From assembly GCF_902459535.1 (NCBI RefSeq), contig NZ_LR699553.1, positions 2,790,001-2,854,000 of the forward strand: a stretch of 64,000 nucleotides of DNA, in the 5' to 3' direction. The DNA comes from Paraburkholderia dioscoreae. GTDB lineage: Bacteria > Pseudomonadota > Gammaproteobacteria > Burkholderiales > Burkholderiaceae. The notes beneath the pieces are model-generated. The model made no database searches. It was not told the DNA's origin and saw only the letters and a program-made list of their open reading frames with translations. Positions within the stretch are counted from its first letter, which is position 1; each line of letters begins with the position of its first letter. The position numbers and the translations under genes were made by a program. Below are positions 60,500 to 64,000 of the stretch, in pieces.

Positions 60500-61372
60500 A
60501 TGAAGCTCGCGCAATACACCATCAACAAATTGGCCGATCTCGTTTGCGGCGGAGGCAACGGATGGCCTTATCGACGCGGCGTCGACCTGGTTGAGTTTTT
60601 CAATGGTTACGGGTTTCGAGACGTCTACGAGTCTGGTTTTCCCAGCCGCGTCGTATTTGCGAAGGAGCGTCTCACCGAACTCGCGTCCAAGCCCGAGATG
60701 GCGCAATTGATCTGCGATCTAATCGACCCAAGGCTCTGGTATGACTTGCAGCAAGCTGTCGTCGTTAGCAACGAGGACAGCGCCGCGAAGCTCAACGAAC
60801 TGCTTGCCTTTGACAACTACGAGGTCGTCAAAGAAGGCTCTCGCTACAAGCTGCGCGATCTGACGGGAGCTTTGATCGCTCCGGAGGCGATCCCCGAGAC
60901 GCTGCCCGAAGCGTCGGCCGCATCGATCGAAACGCAGATCAAAAAGTGCCGCACAAAAATCGAGGTCGGCGATTACGACGGCGCCATCACGAACGCACGG
61001 GCGCTCATCGAACATCTGTTGCTCGCAATTGAGACGGAGCTTTCCGTCGATCTGCCACCGGCGTTCGATGGCGATTTGGGCCGACTCTTCAACCGCGTTC
61101 GCGTCCTACTGAATCTGGACACCAGCCGCAAAGACATATCCGACACCCTGCGCCAGGTTCTCACGGGACTTACGTCGATCGTGCAGGGATTAAGCGCGAT
61201 GCGCAACAAAATGTCTGACAGCCACGGAACGACTTACAAGCCCGCTCGGCACCACGCGAAGCTCGCGGTCAATTGCGCAATGACGCTCGCCGACTTTCTC
61301 TTCGAGACGAAGGCCTATCAAGAAGAGAAAGGGTTGCTTGGTAAGCAGAGAACGGCTGCAGAAAAGCACTGA
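60500..61372 (+). CDS. Abortive-infection (Abi-C) family protein
   Basis: 290 aa. Residues 1-130 are an alpha/beta domain of unknown role (VVFAKERLTELA). Residues about 155-280 are the helical Abi_C domain: ARALIEHLLLAIE, DTLRQVLTGLTSIVQGLSAM, then RNKMSDSHGTT (Arg and His as in HEPN-like sites) and PARHHAKLAVNCAMTLADFL. Abi-C proteins are linked to growth arrest upon phage infection. ATG 60500 is preceded by GGCGCCG with no strong site. Confidence 0.75.
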   Translation: MKLAQYTINKLADLVCGGGNGWPYRRGVDLVEFFNGYGFRDVYESGFPSRVVFAKERLTELASKPEMAQLICDLIDPRLWYDLQQAVVVSNEDSAAKLNELLAFDNYEVVKEGSRYKLRDLTGALIAPEAIPETLPEASAASIETQIKKCRTKIEVGDYDGAITNARALIEHLLLAIETELSVDLPPAFDGDLGRLFNRVRVLLNLDTSRKDISDTLRQVLTGLTSIVQGLSAMRNKMSDSHGTTYKPARHHAKLAVNCAMTLADFLFETKAYQEEKGLLGKQRTAAEKH

Positions 61373-61545
61373 GCCCCCCGTCCCCGCCCTCTCGCGGCGT
61401 CACTTTGGAAACGGGGGGTGACCGCTAGAATAACTTGGACACGAAGGCCGCAGTCTGGCGGTTTTGCTCGAAAACGCCTGGCAGCTGGCGCGTGCAACTC
61501 ACCAATCTGGGCGCGATTTATCGAGACCGAAGGAAGACCCTAACA

Positions 61546-62466
61546 ATGATCACGATCAACGGTGAAAAAGAACTTGTCCGCGTCGAAGACTGGGCCGACA
61601 TTGAAAGCCGCCCAGATTATGACCGCAATCTCGACCCGTCGGCTCACGAGCTTCAGGCAATCATCGGCAACTATGTCTTTGCCGACAAGATCCGCTGCGG
61701 TCTTTCCAACTGCCACACGCCGCACGGGCGGGGCTACCTGGTCGCGACCAAAGACGGCCGGCTCACGAACATCGGCAAAGACTGCGGGCGCATTTATTTC
61801 GGCGTCGACTTCGAGACGATGTCTCGCCAGTTCGATCGAGACATTACCGCGAAGGAAAACCGCGAGCGGCTTTGGAGCTTCTCGTTTCGCATTGACAACG
61901 TGCTGGCCGAGATCCAGCAGATCCGTCGGGGCGAGAACGGCGCGAGGGGGGCCGACTGGGTTCACAAGCGCTCGCGCGCACTCGTCCAATTGAATCAGGG
62001 TGTCCCGGAGCTTATCGTGCGTCGAGTGTCGGAGATGCTCAGAACCGGATCGGACGCCGTGGCGACGCAACGGGAAGCGACAAAAGAGGAAGCCGAGCGC
62101 GCCGACGCCTTGGCGGGCCGCCGGCTGCCTCGCCCACACTATGTGGAAGAGATCGTCGGCCGCGTGTCGAGCCTCGAAGCGTTGCAACCGCAGAACGATC
62201 TGCGCGAAATCTTGATTGTCGACTTGGAGACGCGCATCAAGGAGTTTTCGGCCCTAAACGTTGATGCTTTGACGCACGTCGAACTGAGCCGATGGACCAA
62301 GTGGACAGGTGCCGTCGATCTGCAACTCGAAAGAGCCGCCGCTGCGGTCGACTTGGGTTGCCATCTGCTGACCGCAACCAACCTGATGCCCTTCGAGTCG
62401 ATCCTAGCCAACGCCCAAGACATATCGATTTTTCGCGCCTATTTGCGCTGCCTGTCTGAGGCGTAG
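61546..62466 (+). CDS. Unknown protein with a Cys/His-rich N-terminal module
   Basis: 306 aa from ATG 61546 (GAAGGAAG 8 nt upstream decides the start). Residues 45-95 (CGLSNCHTPHGRGYLVATKD, then NIGKDCGRIYFG) resemble a small zinc ribbon. The rest is helical with coiled segments (REATKEEAERADALAG). It recalls phage- and plasmid-borne proteins of unknown function. Independent of the neighbours by spacing. Confidence 0.6.
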   Translation: MITINGEKELVRVEDWADIESRPDYDRNLDPSAHELQAIIGNYVFADKIRCGLSNCHTPHGRGYLVATKDGRLTNIGKDCGRIYFGVDFETMSRQFDRDITAKENRERLWSFSFRIDNVLAEIQQIRRGENGARGADWVHKRSRALVQLNQGVPELIVRRVSEMLRTGSDAVATQREATKEEAERADALAGRRLPRPHYVEEIVGRVSSLEALQPQNDLREILIVDLETRIKEFSALNVDALTHVELSRWTKWTGAVDLQLERAAAAVDLGCHLLTATNLMPFESILANAQDISIFRAYLRCLSEA

Positions 62467-62560
62467 CGCGGTCAACCTCAAGATCGAACCACCGCTCGCC
62501 TCGGCGCCGCCCATGCGTTGTTCAACCTTAGCGCTTTCTTGATCGAAAGCGCCCGTGCCT

Positions 62561-63172
62561 ATGGCCATGAACGAATTTGAAGCGAACCTTGCGCGCTTTC
62601 GTGCGCAATTCGACGCTCCGGAAAGCGCCGATGCCCGAACTCTCCTGAACCGATACAGCTATCTGCCAGAACTTACCGCCAAGTTGGATAATCGCGCGAA
62701 GGGGACTGGCGTTGGCCGTTTGGAGCTCTACGAGATGGTCTTGTGGAAACTGTCCCGATTCCCCCATATCGACGACGAACTGCTCGCGCGAATTGGCGAG
62801 GTCGATTCGATCGAGCCAGGGAAGCATCGCGACGCAAAATGCCTCCTCGCCGAGCTGCTGCGCTGCAAAGGCGTTCGCCTCCCCGTTGCATCGACTTTGC
62901 TTCGCTTCGCGAACCCGGAGACGTTCCAGGTCATTGATGAGCGCGCTTTGCGCGTGTTGCTGCCCAACGACCGGGTGCCGGCGCCTGTTCCTGGGTCGCG
63001 GTCTAAGGCTTACCTGGTGCGATGCTGCGAGCTGTATTTTCGCTATCTCGACGAGCTGCGGACAATTTGCAGCGAGGCTCTCCCCTTCCGCTTGGCCGAC
63101 CGCGCGCTCTATCAGCTCGACAAAGAGCTCGGCAATAAAATCGGGAAACGAGCGAGCGACGAAGGCGAGTGA
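62561..63172 (+). CDS. HhH-glycosylase-like unknown protein
   Basis: 203 aa from ATG 62561 (62567 also possible). It is all helical. RLPVASTLLRFANPETFQVIDERALRVLL near residues 108-137 resembles the Gly/Pro-x-hairpin region and the V-I-D-x-R turn of HhH-GPD base-excision glycosylases, but the clear Gly-x-Gly hairpin is replaced by GVRLPVAS. It is better seen as a distant or inactive relative. It starts 95 bases after the previous gene. Confidence 0.5.
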   Translation: MAMNEFEANLARFRAQFDAPESADARTLLNRYSYLPELTAKLDNRAKGTGVGRLELYEMVLWKLSRFPHIDDELLARIGEVDSIEPGKHRDAKCLLAELLRCKGVRLPVASTLLRFANPETFQVIDERALRVLLPNDRVPAPVPGSRSKAYLVRCCELYFRYLDELRTICSEALPFRLADRALYQLDKELGNKIGKRASDEGE

Positions 63173-63239
63173 ATCGGGACCGAGGGATCCCGAGCGCCAG
63201 ATTTGGCCATTTGCAACATAACACCAATAGGATTCGCCA

Positions 63240-63650
63240 ATGTCTTTGCTGTCTCATCTTTTGACGGGCTCGGGGAAGGAAGAGCTCTACGCCACCACCG
63301 CTCTGAACTACTTGCTCGGCCACAACCCGCAGTTTCGCGAGGCGCTCGTCGCGAATTGGGCTCAGCAGGCACAAATCGACTTGCCCCCCGCGCTGACCTT
63401 TCGATCGGAAGTTCAAGCTGGCGAAGGGTGGTGCGACATCGCGGGCATCGACGCCGTGGGACAGGTCCACGTTCTCATCGAAGGAAAGTTTTGGGCCGCA
63501 CTCACGGACAATCAGCCCGGATCGTATCTTGAGGTATTGGCCAATGGCGGGGGCGGCCTGCTCATGTTCGTTGCGCCCGCGATCCGGACAGACACGATTT
63601 GGCCAGAAATTTTGCGGCGCGCCCAAGGTTCAGGACATGAAGCACAGTGA
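63240..63650 (+). pseudogene. 5' part of a frameshifted PD-(D/E)XK-family protein
   Basis: 136 aa in frame from ATG 63240 to TGA 63648. LTFRSEVQAGEGWCDIAG and VHVLIEGKFWAALTDNQPGS give the E...D...E-x-K core seen in this family. The reading frame then ends in a non-typical tail (QGSGHEAQ). The missing half continues in another frame from 63641 (next entry). It is either a true frameshift mutation or a sequencing error in the G-rich stretch. The neighbour upstream is 67 bases away. Confidence 0.65.
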
Positions 63651-64000
63651 GCCCCACGGTGTTGCCGCATTTGCGTTTCGCAACGCTAAAAAGCGGCCAC
63701 ACTCTAGCGCTGACATCTTGGGGCGCGGTGCTTAATTTCCTTGAAGGCGAAGGCATCAAGGCGACCGACGCGGCCTTTGTATCCGACGTCAGGCAACTCG
63801 AGGCGCTTTGCGCGCGAATGGACGTTTCCGGCTTCTTGCCGTTGACGGCGACCGAAATGACCTGCGCGGTCGGGCGTCGCTACGCGCAATTGCGTCTCTT
63901 GCTCGACGACTTGCAGCAACGCCTCTTTGCCGCCGGCGTGGCGACAAAGAACCCGGGGACAATCAAGTCCACGGAATGGTGGCCCCTGCTCTTGTCAGAC
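63647..64000 (+). pseudogene. 3' continuation of the PD-(D/E)XK-family protein, cut by window edge
   Basis: From GTG 63647 (overlapping the previous TGA) an open frame runs to the window end: PHLRFATLKSGHTLALTSWG, then RQLEALCARMDVSGFLPLTA and YAQLRLLLDDL. These are the usual second half of the same protein family, so the pieces belong together. An in-frame TGA at 63638 blocks reading from upstream. Coupled two-gene translation through GTGA is the alternative explanation. Confidence 0.6.

Noticed and set aside
1..64000. CRISPR array
   Set aside because: No regularly spaced direct repeats of 23-40 bases were seen; the only regular arrays are the 11-bp operator triplets.

Overview
The window looks like a piece of a high-GC betaproteobacterial genome, most likely Burkholderiaceae. 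That guess rests on the style of the phage genes and on GC-rich, Ala/Arg-rich codon use; no rRNA, tRNA or housekeeping gene is present to prove it. It is accessory DNA almost throughout: a lambdoid-like prophage on the left (1 to about 21.2 kb) and a dense defence island on the right (about 21.9 to 64 kb).

Prophage (1-21.2 kb). A leftward early operon (93-5900) carries a CII-like regulator, a tRNA-guanine-transglycosylase-like protein coupled to a PAPS-reductase-like protein, a DUF1376 replication protein, RusA and a Q-like antiterminator. A Cro/CI-type switch sits at 7109-7946, with three operators between the two genes. A second, equally spaced operator triplet at 9569-9621 precedes the rightward operon. 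This rightward operon (9.65-16.9 kb) encodes small unknowns, a KTSC protein, a Cas4/RecB-like nuclease, a RecT-like annealing protein, an RMF/CrpP-tailed protein and an SMC-like ATPase, which together form a recombination module. Leftward small genes (16.9-19.2 kb), an ASCH-like protein, an AlpA/excisionase-like protein and a tyrosine integrase close the element.

Chaperone-like cassette (21.9-33.7 kb). Between two paralogous DUF4365 nuclease genes lies a co-directional set: a GrpE-like protein, an 830-aa Hsp70, a AAA+ ATPase, a single-pass Pro-rich membrane protein, a protein with a degenerate J-like N-terminus plus PH-like repeats, and a GHKL (Hsp90-type) ATPase with a possible nuclease tail. 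Remnants of two HNH genes lie at its two edges. A near-consensus promoter (23315-23343) precedes it. This is the best candidate for a previously undescribed system: a self-contained Hsp70/Hsp90-like machine with its own exchange factor and co-chaperone, set among nucleases in a defence island.

Rest of the island. Next come a HEPN protein (33.8 kb), a 1370-aa Cap4/DUF4297-STAND-repeat protein of Avs type with a tiny coupled upstream ORF, and a complete type 1 BREX operon on the minus strand: brxA, brxB, brxC, pglX, pglZ, brxL, followed by a GHKL ATPase-nuclease. A long hairpin lies just upstream of brxA. To its right are a Cys-rich triple-repeat miniprotein, a coupled three-gene operon with a BrxR-like WYL regulator, a cRec-domain protein, an ankyrin protein, an Abi-C protein, two unknown proteins and a PD-(D/E)XK gene broken by a frameshift at the window edge.
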